Assembly (NCBI GenBank): GCA_900457075.1
Contig: UGYN01000002.1
Span: 3,658,001 to 3,722,000, forward strand
Length of the DNA: 64,000 nucleotides
Source: Serratia quinivorans
Lineage (GTDB): Bacteria; Pseudomonadota; Gammaproteobacteria; Enterobacterales; Enterobacteriaceae
Direction: 5' to 3'
Shown: positions 37,168 to 47,932 of the stretch, in pieces
Numbering within the stretch: the first letter of the stretch is position 1
Layout: every line of letters begins with the position of its first letter
Program-made: the position numbers and the translations under genes
The notes under the pieces: generated by a model
The model's input: the letters and a program-made list of their open reading frames with translations, nothing else
The model's database searches: none
What the model was told of the DNA's origin: nothing

Positions 37168-39492
37168 ATGAATCGACTTCTTACTCATTTACGTCGCCGG
37201 GCAGCCATCTGGCTGCTGGCTATTTTGCTGCCGCCCGTTTTGCTGTGGTTGGCGGACCGGCTGTGGCCGTTGCCGCTGAAAGATGCCGAGATGGCACGAG
37301 TGGTGGTGGCGGAAGACGGTACCCCGCTGTGGCGCTATGCGGACAGTGACGGCGTATGGCGCTATCCGGTCAGTCTGCAGCAGGTCTCGCCCTATTATTT
37401 GCAGGCGCTGCTGACCTATGAAGACCGTTGGTTTTATCGGCACCCCGGCATCAATCCATTGTCGCTGGCCCGTGCCGCCTGGCAGGACCTGCGCAACGGG
37501 CAGATCGTTTCCGGCGGCAGCACGCTGTCGATGCAGGTAGCGCGCCTGATTGATCCCCATCCACGCACGCTGGCCGGCAAGTTACGCCAGGTGTGGCGTA
37601 CCGCCCAGTTGGAATGGCATCTGTCGAAGGATCAAATCCTTGAAATCTACCTTAACCGGGCGCCGTACGGCGGCACGCTACAGGGGATTGGCGCGGCCAG
37701 CTGGACTTATTTGGGCAAACCGCCTTCGGCGCTGACGCGTGGTGAGGCGGCGTTGCTGGCAGTGTTGCCGCAGGCTCCCAGCCGTTTGCGGCCGGACCGC
37801 TACCCGGAACGGGCGCAGGCTGCGCGTGACAAGGTGCTGGAACGCCTGGCGTATTATCAGGTTTGGCCAGCGCAGCAGGTGGCCGAAATCCGGCAGGAAG
37901 CGTTGTGGCTGGCCCCGCGTCAGGTACCGCAGTTGGCCCCGTTACTGGCAAGGCGCATGACACAGGGTAATCGTAGCCAGGTGGTGACCACCACGCTGGA
38001 CGCTACCTTGCAGCGGCGGCTGGAAGAACTGGCTCGGGGCTGGAAGAGTCAACTGCCGGAAAAAACCTCGGTTGGCGTATTGGTGGTTGATCACACCAAT
38101 ATGAAAGTACGTGCCTACCTGGGCTCGCTGGATTTGAACGATAACAGCCGTTTTGGCCATGTCGACATGGTGGCTGCCTGGCGTTCGCCGGGCTCGACGC
38201 TAAAACCCTTTTTGTATGGTTTGGCGTTGGACGACGGCCTGATCCACGCCGAATCGCTGTTGCAGGACGTACCGCGCCGTTTTGGGGATTATCGGCCCGG
38301 TAATTTTGATACCGGTTTCCACGGCCCGGTCAGCGCCAGTGAAGCGTTGTCGCGTTCACTCAACCTGCCGGCGGTCCAGTTGCTGGAAGCCTACGGGCCG
38401 AAGCGCTTTGCCGCCAATCTCCGTAACGTGGGGGTTGAACTGCGGCTGCCGGCACACGCCGAACCCAGCCTGGCGCTGATCCTGGGCGGGGCCGGTGCCC
38501 GGTTGGATCAGTTGGTGGCCGGTTTCAGCGCGCTGGCTCGTCAGGGCCGGGTGGCACCGCTGCGCTTTACCCCTCAGCAAGGGATTTACGATCGCCAGTT
38601 CATGTCGCCGGGCGCCGCCTGGATTGTACGGCGAATATTGGCGGGAGAGGCACGTCCACTGCCGGATGATGCATTGCCTGCCAGTGTGCCACTGGCGTGG
38701 AAGACCGGCACCAGTTATGGCTACCGCGACGCCTGGGCCATCGGCGTTAATGCGCGCTATACGATAGGCATTTGGGTGGGGCGACCGGACGGTACTCCGG
38801 TGGCCGGGCAGTTCGGCTTCGCTACCGCGGTGCCGCTGCTTAATCAGGTCAATAACCTGTTGCTGACCTCTTTACGCCAGCGTGGGGAAGGCATTCCGGC
38901 CGATCCGCGCCCCGCCAGCGTCAGCCGTGCGGTGATCTGCTGGCCGGGCGGCCAGCCACTGCCCGCGGGTGACAGCAATTGCCGCCAACGACGTCTGAGT
39001 TGGACTCTCGACGGGACTATTCCGCCCACGCTGCCCGCACCGGGTCAGGAAAGCGTGCTGGGCAGCCAGCCGCTGATGTGGTTGAACGCGCGCGGATTGC
39101 GGGTTGCAGCGGATTGTCCGGGGGCGACACCGCGTCGGCTGGCCCTGTGGCCTACGCCGCTGGAGCCCTGGTTGCCTCCGGCGGAGCGTCGTGCGCAGCG
39201 CTTGCCGGCTATTGATCCGCAGTGCCCGCCGTTGCAGCAACAGGAAGCACCGCCGCTGTTGATGCTGGGCGTGCGTGACGGCGCGATACTGCGTCGCCTG
39301 CCGGGCAATAATACGCTGGACTTGCGGGTCAGCGCCCAGGGCGGCGGCGGACAGCGCTGGTGGTTCCTCAACGGCCAGTTGGTGGGGGAAGGGGAGTCGC
39401 TGCTACAGACGCTGACCCAACCTGGTCGCTATCAGCTCAGCGTGCTGGATGAGAGCGGTCAGGTGGCATTGCGCGAATTTAGCCTCGATTAA
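37168..39492 (+). CDS. pbpC: penicillin-binding protein 1C
   Basis: This bifunctional glycosyltransferase/transpeptidase-type PBP has 774 residues. I chose the ATG at 37168 since it gives the short cytoplasmic tail (MNRLLTHLRRR) before the membrane anchor. The glycosyltransferase domain shows EDRWFYRHPGINPLSLARAAW and GGSTLSMQVARLI. The transpeptidase domain has SPGSTLKPF (Ser343, Lys346), SLN and KTG (Lys512). The C-terminal biPBP_C region follows. It pairs with YfhM and lies 61 bases after it. Confidence 0.96.
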   Translation: MNRLLTHLRRRAAIWLLAILLPPVLLWLADRLWPLPLKDAEMARVVVAEDGTPLWRYADSDGVWRYPVSLQQVSPYYLQALLTYEDRWFYRHPGINPLSLARAAWQDLRNGQIVSGGSTLSMQVARLIDPHPRTLAGKLRQVWRTAQLEWHLSKDQILEIYLNRAPYGGTLQGIGAASWTYLGKPPSALTRGEAALLAVLPQAPSRLRPDRYPERAQAARDKVLERLAYYQVWPAQQVAEIRQEALWLAPRQVPQLAPLLARRMTQGNRSQVVTTTLDATLQRRLEELARGWKSQLPEKTSVGVLVVDHTNMKVRAYLGSLDLNDNSRFGHVDMVAAWRSPGSTLKPFLYGLALDDGLIHAESLLQDVPRRFGDYRPGNFDTGFHGPVSASEALSRSLNLPAVQLLEAYGPKRFAANLRNVGVELRLPAHAEPSLALILGGAGARLDQLVAGFSALARQGRVAPLRFTPQQGIYDRQFMSPGAAWIVRRILAGEARPLPDDALPASVPLAWKTGTSYGYRDAWAIGVNARYTIGIWVGRPDGTPVAGQFGFATAVPLLNQVNNLLLTSLRQRGEGIPADPRPASVSRAVICWPGGQPLPAGDSNCRQRRLSWTLDGTIPPTLPAPGQESVLGSQPLMWLNARGLRVAADCPGATPRRLALWPTPLEPWLPPAERRAQRLPAIDPQCPPLQQQEAPPLLMLGVRDGAILRRLPGNNTLDLRVSAQGGGGQRWWFLNGQLVGEGESLLQTLTQPGRYQLSVLDESGQVALREFSLD

Positions 39493-39618
39493 GGTAAGTT
39501 TTCATAACCTGTGCTCTGGGCCGCAAAGTGAAGAATAAAGATAATGATTTTTTAATGAAATGTTGATTTTCCCGTAGGCAAGCGTTGGCAGCACACATAT
39601 AATCTGCGCCACTTGAGA

Positions 39619-39647
39619 AGGCCGGCACCCTGTTTGCAGACCGGCCT
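39619..39647 (+). promoter_or_regulatory. hairpin in the ndk leader
   Basis: AGGCCGG / CCGGCCT form a perfect 7-base stem with a 15-base loop, followed by GTTTT, 27 bases before the ndk start. It could be an attenuator-like element or the pbpC terminator. Confidence 0.5.
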
Positions 39648-39673
39648 GTTTTGGAAGTTATACAGAGGCCATC

Positions 39674-40099
39674 ATGACCGTAGAACGTACCTTTTCCATC
39701 ATTAAACCAAACGCTGTAGCTAACAACGACATCGGCGCAATCTATGCTCGCTTTGAGCGTGCCGGTTTCAAAATCATCGCATCCAAAATGCTGCGTCTGA
39801 CTCGCGAACAAGCCGAAGGCTTCTACGCTGAGCACAAAGGCCGCCCATTCTTCGATGGCCTGGTTGAGTTCATGACCTCTGGCCCGATCGTGGTTCAGGT
39901 TCTGGAAGCAGAAAACGCAGTACAGCGTAACCGTGACATCATGGGCGCAACCAACCCGGACAACGCACTGGCTGGCACCCTGCGTGCTGACTACGCGGAC
40001 AGCTTCACTGCCAACGCCGTACACGGTTCTGACGCAGTAGAATCTGCACAGCGCGAAATCGCGTATTTCTTTAATGAGAGCGAAATCTGCTCACGTTAA
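39674..40099 (+). CDS. ndk: nucleoside diphosphate kinase
   Basis: This 141-residue enzyme transfers the gamma phosphate between NTPs and NDPs. The N-terminus [15 protein letters not shown] and the catalytic histidine in [12 protein letters not shown] (His117) are conserved. Placement between pbpC and rlmN matches E. coli. A 298-base gap follows, containing an ERIC remnant and a strong hairpin. Confidence 0.98.
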   Translation: MTVERTFSIIKPNAVANNDIGAIYARFERAGFKIIASKMLRLTREQAEGFYAEHKGRPFFDGLVEFMTSGPIVVQVLEAENAVQRNRDIMGATNPDNALAGTLRADYADSFTANAVHGSDAVESAQREIAYFFNESEICSR

Positions 40100-40104
40100 T
40101 TTGC

Positions 40105-40125
40105 TCGTCGCCTTTCAAGCTGTAG
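40105..40125. repeat. ERIC-like remnant after ndk
   Basis: The stretch starting TCGTCGCCTTTCAAGCTGTA matches the left end of the ERIC copy at 25069 at 19 of 21 positions, but the rest of the element is absent. It looks like a decayed repeat end. Confidence 0.5.
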
Positions 40126-40265
40126 GGGGCGATATATTCGCCCCGATTGGCTCAGGCGCAGCATGCAGCGCCGCTACTCGAATTTTTCATTCATCGGCTG
40201 AAACAATAAAAATGCCCTGAATGTCTTTCAGACGTGGAAAGCTGCTACTAAAATTTGTACAATGC

Positions 40266-40305
40266 CGCGCCCCTGATGAGGCTTCTTGTCAGGGGCGCGC
40301 TTTTA
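40266..40305 (+). terminator. strong GC hairpin between ndk and rlmN
   Basis: An 11-base perfect stem (CGCGCCCCTGA / TCAGGGGCGCG) with a 12-base loop is followed by CTTTTAG. TACAAT lies 6 bases upstream and resembles a -10 box. It may end ndk transcription, or be the end of a very short transcript. Confidence 0.6.
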
Positions 40306-40397
40306 GCGCCGTCACCGCAATTTATGCGGGTTGAACGACGCACTTACTTTCCACTCTTTCGCGCCGTAACGTGTAACAACGAGGCCAGAGATCAATT

Positions 40398-41595
40398 ATG
40401 TTAGAACCCATCACGTCCGAGCACATCGTGTCTGAAAATAATTCGCTGACTACTCAATCCGTTAACGCGGAACAACCGGCTGTGGCCAAAATTAACCTGC
40501 TGGATTTGAACCGTCAGCAACTGCGTGAGTTTTTTCGCCAAAATGGGCGAGAAACCCTTCCGTGCCGATCAGGTCATGAAGTGGATGTACCACTATTGCT
40601 GTGATGACTTTGAGCAGATGACCGACATTAACAAGGTCCTGCGCAATAAATTGCAGAGCGTCGCCGAGATCCGTGCGCCAGAAGTGGCGGAAGAACAACG
40701 CTCAGCCGATGGCACCATTAAATGGGCGATCAAAGTGGGCGATCAGCAGGTCGAAACCGTGTATATCCCGGACGGTGACCGTGCGACCCTGTGTGTCTCT
40801 TCCCAGGTGGGTTGTGCACTGGAATGCAAATTCTGTTCGACCGCTCAGCAAGGCTTTAACCGCAACCTGCGCGTGTCGGAAATCATTGGTCAGGTTTGGC
40901 GTGCGGCGAAAATTATCGGTGCGCTGAAAGTGACCGGCGAACGTCCGATCACCAACGTGGTGATGATGGGCATGGGTGAGCCGTTGCTCAACCTGAACAA
41001 CGTGGTACCGGCGATGGAAATCATGCTGGACGACTTCGGTTTTGGCCTGTCCAAGCGTCGTGTGACCCTGTCTACTTCCGGTGTCGTGCCGGCACTGGAC
41101 AAGTTGGGCGATATGATCGACGTTGCACTGGCAATCTCGCTGCATGCGCCAAACGACAAGATCCGCGACGACATCGTGCCGATCAACCGTAAATACAATA
41201 TCGAGACCTTCCTGGCGGCGGTACGTCGCTACCTGGCAAAATCCAATGCCAACCAGGGGCGGGTAACGGTTGAATACGTGATGCTGGACCACATCAACGA
41301 CAGTACCGACGACGCGCACCAGCTGGCAGAAGTCCTGAAGGACACGCCATGCAAGATCAACCTGATCCCATGGAACCCGTTCCCGGGGGCACCTTACGGC
41401 CGTAGCTCCAACAGCCGGGTGGATCGTTTTTCCAAAGTGTTGATGGAATACGGCTTTACGACTATTGTTCGTAAAACCCGTGGTGATGATATCGATGCCG
41501 CCTGCGGGCAACTGGCGGGTGAAGTGATCGACCGTACCAAGCGTACCCTGAAAAAGAAAATGGCCGGGGAACCTATCTCTGTACGTGCGGTCTGA
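40398..41595 (+). pseudogene. rlmN: 23S rRNA/tRNA A2503/A37 methyltransferase RlmN, single-base frameshift
   Basis: This radical SAM enzyme makes 2-methyladenosine in 23S rRNA (A2503) and some tRNAs (A37). Joined across one frameshift it has 398 residues. It begins MLEPITSEHIVSENNSLTTQ, and [13 protein letters not shown] is intact until a T6 run at 40530-40535. With T5 the frame continues [21 protein letters not shown] and on without damage. The cluster motif CALECKFC and the catalytic cysteine in AACGQLAG are present. Strong conservation on both sides makes a base-calling indel the likely cause. Confidence 0.92.
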
Positions 41596-41682
41596 ATCCT
41601 ATAGCATGATTTTTTTGTTATCTTACAGTCTGTTATGTGAATGGACGTCAAGGTGACATCAGACAAGGAAATGAATGCAGGC

Positions 41683-42432
41683 ATGAAGCTGACTCTGTGG
41701 GGAACGTTGCTGGCGGCTGGTTTACTGGCCGGCTGTTCCGGTTCAACGCCGGAAGAAAAAGACGCGCAGTCACAAGCGGGCCAGACGCGTTTGCAGCTGG
41801 GTCTGGAATATCTCAAGCAGGGCGATTTACCCGCCGCGCGACAGAATCTGGAGAAAGCGGCAGACGCTGCCCCACAGGATTACCGTACCCAATTGGGCAT
41901 GGCGCTTTATGAGCAGCGGATGGGCGAAAATAGCGCGGCCGAACAGCGTTATCAGCAAGCGCTCAAACTTGCGCCGAACAATGGCACCGTGCTGAATAAT
42001 TACGGTGCGTTTCTTTGCAGTTTAGGGCAGTATGTACCGGCACAACAGCAGTTTAGCGCTGCGGCAGTAGCACCGGATTACGGTCAGGTTGCCGACAGCC
42101 TGGAAAACGCAGGTTACTGTTTTCTCAAGGCCGGACAGAACGATGAAGCGCGTACCTTGTTAACGCGTGCCATGAAGATCGATCCGGACAAAGGCACTCC
42201 ACTGTTGGTGGAGGCAGAAAAGCAATTTGGAGAAGGGAAGCGCGCACAGTCGCAACTTTTACTCGATAGTTATCAGCATGTTCTGCCGGCTAGTGCCGAC
42301 AGCTTATGGTTACAGATTCGTTTCGCCGCGTTAGCCGGGCGCCAGGATAGCGTGCAACGCTATGGCAAGCAGTTATCGCGAAGTTTTCCACAATCCAAAC
42401 AGTACCAGCAGTTCTTAGCTAATGAATACTGA
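41683..42432 (+). CDS. pilW: TPR lipoprotein, PilW/PilF family
   Basis: This TPR outer-membrane lipoprotein is related to the PilW/PilF pilotin that assembles type IV pilus secretins. The start at 41683 ([18 protein letters not shown]) gives a proper 17-residue lipoprotein signal; in-frame ATGs at 41641 and 41671 are possible but have poor ribosome sites. TPR-like repeats run from about residue 40 ([21 protein letters not shown]). It overlaps rodZ by 11 bases. No pilus genes are in this window. Confidence 0.83.
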   Translation: MKLTLWGTLLAAGLLAGCSGSTPEEKDAQSQAGQTRLQLGLEYLKQGDLPAARQNLEKAADAAPQDYRTQLGMALYEQRMGENSAAEQRYQQALKLAPNNGTVLNNYGAFLCSLGQYVPAQQQFSAAAVAPDYGQVADSLENAGYCFLKAGQNDEARTLLTRAMKIDPDKGTPLLVEAEKQFGEGKRAQSQLLLDSYQHVLPASADSLWLQIRFAALAGRQDSVQRYGKQLSRSFPQSKQYQQFLANEY

Positions 42433-43393
42433 AGCCTCCCAAGATAAAACTGTATCAATGACGACAGGCGAACGTCTGCGTCAGGCCCGTGAACAACTCG
42501 GGTTGAGTCAACAGGCCGTTGCAGAACGCCTGTGCCTCAAAATGTCTACCGTGCGCGATATCGAAGAAGACAATCTGTCCGCAGATTTGGCTTCAACCTT
42601 CGTGCGGGGTTATATCCGTTCCTACGCCAAGCTGGTGCGTTTGCCAGAGGATGAACTGCTGCCGATGCTGGCCAAGCAGGCTCCGTTGAAGGTTGCGAAA
42701 GTTGCACCAATGCAGAGTTTCTCATTGGGCAAGCGCCGCAAAAAACGCGATGGCTGGCTGATGAGCTTCACCTGGCTGATCGTTTTCGTGGTGGTTGGCC
42801 TGACCGGTGCCTGGTGGTGGCAAAACCACAAGGCCCAGCAGGAAGAGATCGTCACCATGGCCGATCAATCCTCTGCACAGCTTTCACAAAACAATGAAGG
42901 CCAGTCAGTGCCGTTGACCGACAGCAATGCCGACAACAGCGCGCCTCTGGCTGACAATGGTTCCACGCCGGTAGATACCGGCGTTGCTCCACAGCAGTCT
43001 CAGACTCCGGCCGTTAGCGGCAGTGCAACTGCGCAGCAGCCTGCGGTGGTTTCACCAAGCCAGACAACGCTGCCTGAGACCACGCCTGCGGCTCCAACTG
43101 CGCCGTTACCAACTGCCGACGCGGGCGTGACTGCCCCGGCTGTTGATCCTAACGCGCTGGTTATGGAGTTCTCCGCCGATTGTTGGTTGCAGGTGAGTGA
43201 TGCCAACGGTAAAACGTTGTACAGCGGCAGCCAGAAAAGCGGCGGCAAGCTGAGCCTGGCGGGTACCGCGCCGTACAAACTGACCATTGGCGCCCCGGCT
43301 GCAGTACAGATTCAATATCAAGGTAAGCCGGTTGATTTAAGCCGGTTTGTTAAGTCAAACCGTGTTGCTCGTCTGACCGTTGCCGCGCAGTAA
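42422..43393 (+). CDS. rodZ: cytoskeleton protein RodZ
   Basis: This 323-residue bitopic membrane protein links MreB to the wall elongation machinery. The N-terminal HTH (Xre-like, [22 protein letters not shown]) binds MreB. A membrane segment lies near residues 115-136 ([21 protein letters not shown]), then a long Pro/Thr/Ala-rich linker and a C-terminal periplasmic domain ([12 protein letters not shown]...). It starts inside pilW, before ispG. Confidence 0.95.
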   Translation: MNTEASQDKTVSMTTGERLRQAREQLGLSQQAVAERLCLKMSTVRDIEEDNLSADLASTFVRGYIRSYAKLVRLPEDELLPMLAKQAPLKVAKVAPMQSFSLGKRRKKRDGWLMSFTWLIVFVVVGLTGAWWWQNHKAQQEEIVTMADQSSAQLSQNNEGQSVPLTDSNADNSAPLADNGSTPVDTGVAPQQSQTPAVSGSATAQQPAVVSPSQTTLPETTPAAPTAPLPTADAGVTAPAVDPNALVMEFSADCWLQVSDANGKTLYSGSQKSGGKLSLAGTAPYKLTIGAPAAVQIQYQGKPVDLSRFVKSNRVARLTVAAQ

Positions 43394-43440
43394 TTGCGCG
43401 GCCATTGTCGTTAAGTCAGGGCAACAATGGAGAGTAAGTA

Positions 43441-44562
43441 ATGCATAACCAATCGCCCATCATCCGTCGAAAATCAACGCGAATTTACGTCGGCAATGTG
43501 CCTATTGGTGATGGTGCGCCGATTGCCGTGCAGTCGATGACTAACACCCGTACCACTGATGTTGAAGCAACGGTTAATCAGATCAAAGCGCTGGAGCGCG
43601 TGGGCGTTGATATCGTCCGCGTTTCAGTCCCCACCATGGATGCCGCCGAGGCGTTCAAACTGATCAAGCAGCAGGTTAACGTGCCGCTGGTCGCCGATAT
43701 CCACTTCGATTATCGTATCGCGCTGCAGGTTGCCGAGTATGGCGTAGACTGCCTGCGTATCAATCCGGGCAATATCGGTAACGAGTCGCGTATCCGTTCA
43801 GTCGTAGACTGCGCGCGCGATAAAAACATCCCAATCCGTATCGGGGTGAATGGTGGTTCGCTGGAAAAAGACATCCAGGAAAAATACGGCGAACCTACGC
43901 CGGAAGCGCTACTCGAATCCGCCATGCGCCACGTTGATATCCTTGATCGTCTCAACTTCGACCAGTTCAAAGTCAGCGTCAAGGCATCCGATGTGTTCCT
44001 GGCGGTGCAATCCTATCGTCTGTTGGCTGCACGTATCGATCAGCCGTTGCATCTGGGCATCACCGAAGCTGGTGGCGCACGCAGTGGCTCAGTGAAGTCG
44101 GCGATTGGTTTGGGGCTGCTGCTGTCGGAAGGCATTGGCGATACTCTGCGTATCTCATTAGCAGCCGATCCGGTGGAAGAAGTTAAGGTCGGTTTCGACA
44201 TTCTGAAATCGCTGCGCATCCGCGCCCGCGGCATTAACTTTATCGCGTGCCCGACCTGTTCACGTCAGGAATTTGACGTTATCGGAACGGTCAACGCGTT
44301 GGAACAGCGTCTGGAAGACATCATCACGCCGATGGACATTTCGATTATCGGCTGTGTGGTCAATGGCCCGGGCGAAGCGTTGGTTTCCACGCTCGGCGTT
44401 ACCGGTGGCCATAAAAAGAGCGGTTTCTACGAAGACGGTGTGCGCCAGAAAGAACGTTTCGACAACGAGCAGATGATTGACCAGCTGGAAGCCAAAATTC
44501 GCGCCAAGGCGTCGATGATGGATGAAAGCAATCGCATCGCGGTCAACCTGCTGGAAAAATAA
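43441..44562 (+). CDS. ispG: 4-hydroxy-3-methylbut-2-enyl diphosphate synthase IspG
   Basis: This is the 4Fe-4S enzyme of the MEP isoprenoid pathway, 373 residues, as in E. coli. The cluster ligands are in the [10 protein letters not shown] and [11 protein letters not shown] motifs. It needs Fe-S clusters, made by the isc operon elsewhere in this window. A GGAGAGTAAGT ribosome region precedes the ATG. A small hairpin follows at 44579. Confidence 0.97.
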   Translation: MHNQSPIIRRKSTRIYVGNVPIGDGAPIAVQSMTNTRTTDVEATVNQIKALERVGVDIVRVSVPTMDAAEAFKLIKQQVNVPLVADIHFDYRIALQVAEYGVDCLRINPGNIGNESRIRSVVDCARDKNIPIRIGVNGGSLEKDIQEKYGEPTPEALLESAMRHVDILDRLNFDQFKVSVKASDVFLAVQSYRLLAARIDQPLHLGITEAGGARSGSVKSAIGLGLLLSEGIGDTLRISLAADPVEEVKVGFDILKSLRIRARGINFIACPTCSRQEFDVIGTVNALEQRLEDIITPMDISIIGCVVNGPGEALVSTLGVTGGHKKSGFYEDGVRQKERFDNEQMIDQLEAKIRAKASMMDESNRIAVNLLEK

Positions 44563-44578
44563 GCATTACACCGATACG

Positions 44579-44596
44579 GCGGGCTTTTTAGCCCGC
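44579..44596 (+). terminator. hairpin between ispG and hisS
   Basis: GCGGGC / GCCCGC stem with a six-base TTTTTA loop, followed by TTGTTTA. The stem is short and may only partly terminate. Confidence 0.6.
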
Positions 44597-44700
44597 TTGT
44601 TTATGAACCCGGGAGCAGAACTCGGTATTCGCGTTGAATACGGGGCGGCAAAGTCCCTATAATCGGGTTCATTTTTTTAGACAACGGACAGAGAACTCAC

Positions 44701-45975
44701 GTGGCAAAGAACATTCAAGCCATTCGCGGCATGAACGACTACCTGCCGGAAGAAACGGCATTATGGCAGCGTATTGAAGGCATCCTCAAGCAGGTGCTTA
44801 GCGGCTACGGTTACAGCGAAATCCGCTTGCCGATTGTAGAGCAGACCCCGTTATTCAAACGCGCGATCGGCGAAGTGACCGACGTCGTGGAAAAAGAGAT
44901 GTATACCTTCGACGACCGCAATGGCGAAAGCCTGACGCTGCGTCCGGAAGGCACGGCTGGTTGCGTTCGCGCCGGCATCGAACATGGTCTGCTGTACAAT
45001 CAGGAGCAGCGTCTGTGGTACGTCGGTCCGATGTTCCGCTACGAGCGCCCGCAAAAAGGCCGCTATCGCCAGTTCCATCAACTGGGGGCCGAAGTGTTTG
45101 GCCTGCAGGGCCCGGATATTGACGCTGAGCTGATCCTGCTGAGCGCCCGCTGGTGGAAAGCGCTGGGGATCTCCGAGCACGTCAAGCTGGAGCTGAACTC
45201 CATCGGTTCACTGGAGGCGCGCGCCAACTACCGTGATGCTCTGGTGGCCTTCCTGGAACAGCATCAAGAGAAGCTGGACGAAGATTGCAAACGCCGTATG
45301 TACAGCAACCCGCTGCGCGTACTGGACTCGAAAAACCCGGAAGTGCAGGCGCTGTTGAACGATGCGCCACGCCTGTCCGAGTATCTGGATGCAGATTCCA
45401 AAGCCCACTTCGAAGGTCTGTGTGAACTTTTGGCGCAGGCAGGCATCCCATATACCATCAATGAACGCCTGGTGCGCGGTCTGGACTACTACAACCGCAC
45501 GGTATTCGAATGGGTGACCACCAGTCTGGGCGCTCAGGGCACGGTGTGTGCCGGTGGTCGTTATGACGGCCTGGTAGAGCAACTGGGCGGGCGTGCAACG
45601 CCGGCGGTCGGTTTCGCCATGGGCCTGGAGCGCCTGGTGTTGCTGGTTCAGGCGGTTAACCCAGAGTTCAAGGCCGCGGCGACCATTGACGTGTATGTGA
45701 TCTCCTCCGGTGCCGGTACTCAGAGTGCAGCAATGCAGCTGGCGGAGCGCGTGCGTGATGCGGCGCCACAGCTCAAACTGATGACCAACTACGGCGGTGG
45801 TAACTTTAAGAAGCAGATCACCCGTGCGGATAAGTGGGGCGCGCGCGTCGCCTTGATCCTGGGTGAGAACGAAGTCGCAGCCCAGCAGGTGGTGGTTAAG
45901 GACCTGCGCAGTGGTGAACAAGAAACGCTGGCGCAAAGCGAAGTCGCAGTGCGCCTGGCTCTGATGTTAGGTTAA
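44701..45975 (+). CDS. hisS: histidyl-tRNA synthetase
   Basis: This class II aminoacyl-tRNA synthetase has 424 residues and starts at a GTG codon ([15 protein letters not shown]). The motif 2 region ([17 protein letters not shown]) is present, as are the two HisA-type motifs [15 protein letters not shown] and [14 protein letters not shown]. The C-terminal anticodon-binding domain follows. The yfgM gene begins 13 bases later, as in E. coli. Confidence 0.97.
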
Positions 45976-45988
45976 GGAGAAGGACACC

Positions 45989-46609
45989 GTGGAAGTCTAT
46001 ACCACTGAAAACGAACAAGTCGACGCCGTGCGTCGGTTCTTTGCCGAAAATGGCAAAGCGCTGGCAGTGGGCGTGGTGCTCGGAATTGGTGCCCTGGTCG
46101 GCTGGCGTTACTGGCAGAGCCACGAAAACTCCAACATGATGGTTGCGTCCCAGTCCTATCAGGAAGCCAGCGATCGTCTGGCTAGCGGTAAGCCGGACGA
46201 TGTAGCCGCCGCGGAGAAGTTTGCCCAGGCCAACAGCAACAGCTATGGCGTGCTGGCCTCCCTGGAGCTGGCGAAGCATTTTGTTGAGCAGAATGAGTTT
46301 GCCAAAGCGAGCCAACAACTGGTGTTGGCTCAGGGCCAGACCAAAGACGAAAACATGCTTTCGATGATTAACCTGCGTCTGGCACGTGTCCAGCTGCAGG
46401 AGAAAAAGCTGGATGACGCGCTGAAAACGCTGGATGGCGTGAAAGGCGAAGGCTGGGCGGCGATGGCGCAAGATACGCGCGGCGACGTGTTGTTGGCTAA
46501 AGGTGACACCAAAGGTGCACGTGAAGCTTACAGTAAAGGCATTGAGTCTAACGCTTCTCAGGCGCTGCAGGTTCTGCTGCGCATGAAATTGAATAACTTG
46601 TCCAGCTAA
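45989..46609 (+). CDS. yfgM: YfgM, periplasmic chaperone partner of PpiD
   Basis: This 206-residue bitopic inner-membrane protein has a single hydrophobic anchor near residues 25-43 (ALAVGVVLGIGALVGWRYW). A periplasmic TPR-like domain follows. In E. coli YfgM is part of the SecYEG/PpiD network and influences RcsB. The order hisS-yfgM-bamB is conserved. The start codon here is GTG (position 45989). Confidence 0.93.
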   Translation: MEVYTTENEQVDAVRRFFAENGKALAVGVVLGIGALVGWRYWQSHENSNMMVASQSYQEASDRLASGKPDDVAAAEKFAQANSNSYGVLASLELAKHFVEQNEFAKASQQLVLAQGQTKDENMLSMINLRLARVQLQEKKLDDALKTLDGVKGEGWAAMAQDTRGDVLLAKGDTKGAREAYSKGIESNASQALQVLLRMKLNNLSS

Positions 46610-46620
46610 GGGGAATTCCC

Positions 46621-47802
46621 ATGCAATTGCGTAAAACACTCTTGGTCGGACTGGTTTCCGTTGCCTTGCTGAGTGGTTGCTCACTGTTCAACAGTGAAGA
46701 AGACGTGGTTACCATGTCGCCGCTGCCGAAAGTTGAAAATCAGTTCACGCCGAACAAGGCGTGGAGTACCTCGGTCGGTGACGGTGTTGGTGAGTTCTAT
46801 TCTCACCTGCGTCCTGCTTTCCAGGACAACACTATTTACGCAGCCGATCGTCATGGCATCGTGAAAGCGCTGGATGCCGATAACGGTAACGAAAAGTGGA
46901 AGGTTGATCTCTCTGAGAAAACCGGCTTCCTGTCCAGCAACCTGCCGGCACTGCTGTCGGGCGGTATGGCAGTCGCGGGCGACAAGGCTTATGTTGGCAG
47001 TGAGAAAGCCGTGGTTTACGCGCTCAATACCTCAGACGGTACCCTGGCCTGGCAGACCAAGGTGGCCGGCGAAGCGATTTCACGTCCGGTGATCAGCGAC
47101 GGCATGGTGTTGATCCATACCACTAACGGCCTGCTGCAGGCGCTGAACGAATCTGACGGCGCGGTGAAGTGGACGGTTAACCTGGACATGCCTTCACTGT
47201 CGTTGCGCGGTGAGTCCGCACCGGCCGTTGCCTTTGGCGCAGCCATTGTTGGCGGTGATAACGGTCGCGTCAATGCCGTGCTGATGCAGCAAGGTCAGTT
47301 GATTTGGCAACAACGTATTTCCCAGCCTAGCGGCGCGACCGAAATCGATCGTTTGAACGATGTCGACACTACGCCGGTGATTGTTGAGGGCGTTGTCTAC
47401 GCATTAGGTTACAATGGCAACCTGACGGCGCTGGATCTGCGTTCCGGCCAGATCATGTGGAAGCGTGAACTGGGCTCGGTGAACGACTTTATCGTTGATG
47501 CAGGTCGCATCTACCTTATCGATCAGAACGATCGCGTGGTGGCGTTGAGCACCGAAGGTGGCGTGACCGTATGGACGCAGAGCGATTTGCTGCACCGCAA
47601 CCTGACTCCGCCGGTGATGTACAATGGTTTCCTGGTGACCGGTGACTCTGAAGGTTACCTGCACTGGATCAACACCACGGACGGCCGTTTTGTTGCTCAG
47701 CAGGAAGTGGATAGCTCCGGCTTCCTGTCTGCGCCGATGGTAGCTGGCGATAAGCTGGTCATCCAGGCGAAGGGCGGAAAAGTTTACGCTTTCACCCGCT
47801 AA
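46621..47802 (+). CDS. bamB: outer membrane assembly lipoprotein BamB
   Basis: This 393-residue outer-membrane lipoprotein of the BAM complex has a lipobox LLSGC (residues 16-20). The rest is an eight-bladed beta-propeller with repeated PQQ-like motifs such as DGTLAWQTKV and SGQIMWKREL. It begins 11 bases after yfgM, with an AGGGG ribosome site. A terminator follows. Confidence 0.97.
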   Translation: MQLRKTLLVGLVSVALLSGCSLFNSEEDVVTMSPLPKVENQFTPNKAWSTSVGDGVGEFYSHLRPAFQDNTIYAADRHGIVKALDADNGNEKWKVDLSEKTGFLSSNLPALLSGGMAVAGDKAYVGSEKAVVYALNTSDGTLAWQTKVAGEAISRPVISDGMVLIHTTNGLLQALNESDGAVKWTVNLDMPSLSLRGESAPAVAFGAAIVGGDNGRVNAVLMQQGQLIWQQRISQPSGATEIDRLNDVDTTPVIVEGVVYALGYNGNLTALDLRSGQIMWKRELGSVNDFIVDAGRIYLIDQNDRVVALSTEGGVTVWTQSDLLHRNLTPPVMYNGFLVTGDSEGYLHWINTTDGRFVAQQEVDSSGFLSAPMVAGDKLVIQAKGGKVYAFTR

Positions 47803-47825
47803 CGCCGATCGTCGCACGGATTGCC

Positions 47826-47865
47826 AACGGCTCCTGAATGTTCAGGGGCCGTTTCGTATTTTTAT
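47826..47865 (+). terminator. terminator after bamB
   Basis: The long stem AACGGCTCCTGAA / TTCAGGGGCCGTT has one wobble position. It is followed by T-rich sequence (TTTCGTATTTTT). Confidence 0.85.
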
Positions 47866-47932
47866 AAGCTGCACTCCTGGTGTCTATCCATAGTGTAGTA
47901 ACGCATTGATTATTAAGTAATGAGGCTTCACA

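Noticed and set aside
40163..40201. 12-codon frame (MQRRYSNFSFIG) after ndk
   Set aside because: No ribosome site and no similarity to known small proteins; length is within chance.
41641..41682. Longer N-terminus for the PilW-like lipoprotein
   Set aside because: Adds charged residues ahead of the lipoprotein signal and lacks a ribosome site; the start at 41683 gives a normal signal.
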